DNA of 5,345 nucleotides, taken from Nitrosopumilaceae archaeon (lineage in GTDB: Archaea; Thermoproteota; Nitrososphaeria; Nitrososphaerales; Nitrosopumilaceae). A program made the translations under genes and the position numbers. Positions 4,924-5,345 of the stretch are shown here, in pieces (the stretch's first letter is position 1; each line of letters opens with the position of its first letter). Below the pieces are notes generated by a model. It did no database searches, was not told the origin of the DNA, and saw nothing but the letters and a program-made list of their open reading frames with translations. Location: assembly GCA_020027255.1 (NCBI GenBank), contig JAHRAP010000099.1:1-5345 (forward strand). Direction: 5' to 3'.

Positions 4924-5345
4924 AATCCGGTTGATCCTACCGGACCTGACTGCTATTGGATTGATACTAAGCCATGCGAGTCATTGTAGCAATACAAGGC
5001 ATACTGCTCAGTAACACGTAGTTAATCTACCCTATGGACGAGAATAACCTCGGGAAACTGAGAATAATACTCGATAGATCATTATGCTTGGAATAGTTTA
5101 TGATTTAAATGATTTCGCCATAGGATGAGACTGCGGCCTATCAGCTTGTTGGTGTGGTAATGGCTCACCAAGGCTATAACAGGTACGGGCTCTGAGAGGA
5201 GAAGCCCGGAGATGGGTACTGAGACACTGACCCAGGCCCTATGGGGCGCAGCAGGCGAGAAAACTTTGCAATGTGCGAAAGCACGACAAGGTTAGTCCAA
5301 GTGATTTCTGCTAAAGAAATCTTTTGTTAGTTTTAAAAGTACTGA
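4924..5345 (+). rRNA. 16S ribosomal RNA, 5' portion (continues beyond the window)
   Basis: The RNA of the small ribosomal subunit starts near AATCCGGTTGATCC (4924), the archaeal 5' end. About 420 bases are present, a little under a third of the gene. Landmarks include CTAAGCCATGCGAGTC, GCTCAGTAACACGTAG, TAACCTCGGGAAACTGAG, ACGGGCTCTGAGAGGAG and the archaeal 340-region CCCTATGGGGCGCAGCAG, which ends GCGAGAAAA. The conserved parts are near-standard, while variable helices are AT-shifted (20 G/C in the 60 bases from 5041, against 34 of 60 from 5221). At the 5' end CCTACCGG replaces the usual CCTGCCGG. The mature 5' end may differ by a few bases. It is transcribed away from the aminotransferase gene. 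Confidence 0.96.

Noticed and set aside
1..5345. CRISPR arrays, insertion sequences, attachment sites
   Set aside because: No regularly spaced direct repeats, transposase-like protein or terminal inverted repeats were seen.

Overview
The window comes from an archaeon, most likely a low-GC member of the Thaumarchaeota (Nitrososphaerota). Three things point there. Translation elongation factor 1A, ribosomal protein S10 and RNA polymerase subunit P follow one another on the + strand. The right edge holds the start of an archaeal 16S rRNA that keeps thaumarchaeal-looking segments (e.g. TAACCTCGGGAAACTGAG). A glutamate-1-semialdehyde-aminotransferase-like gene lies divergently beside that 16S gene, an arrangement I recall from Cenarchaeum symbiosum and marine group I fosmids. 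Proteins are AT-rich in codon choice, and the variable parts of the 16S are also AT-shifted, so the lineage looks divergent from Nitrosopumilus; the species cannot be named from this window.

Layout. 1-1427 (+): information-processing cluster with tuf (5' end cut by the window edge), rps10 and a 58-residue rpoP. 1432-1991 (-): a compact two-gene unit convergent with rpoP, made of a 44-residue ribbon-helix-helix-like protein (1857-1991) followed after 17 bases by a 135-residue protein with three tandem four-cysteine zinc-binding repeats (1432-1839). 1992-2116: short AT-rich gap with a probable promoter for that unit and a T-tract terminator for the next gene. 2117-3256 (-): 3-hydroxyacyl-CoA dehydrogenase with a complete catalytic set and a second C-terminal domain. 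3379-4683 (-): PLP-dependent class-III aminotransferase related to glutamate-1-semialdehyde aminomutase. 4684-4923: divergent promoter region and a potentially highly folded 16S leader. 4924-5345 (+): first ~420 bases of the 16S rRNA gene, continuing past the window.

How the parts work together. tuf, rps10, rpoP and 16S serve translation and transcription. The dehydrogenase and aminotransferase are metabolic; the dehydrogenase fits the 3-hydroxybutyryl-CoA step of the 3-hydroxypropionate/4-hydroxybutyrate carbon-fixation cycle of ammonia-oxidising Thaumarchaeota, but nothing else in the window proves that cycle. The least explained parts are the small RHH-like/triple zinc-repeat pair and the folded rRNA leader. 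No mobile element, CRISPR array or tRNA was seen.
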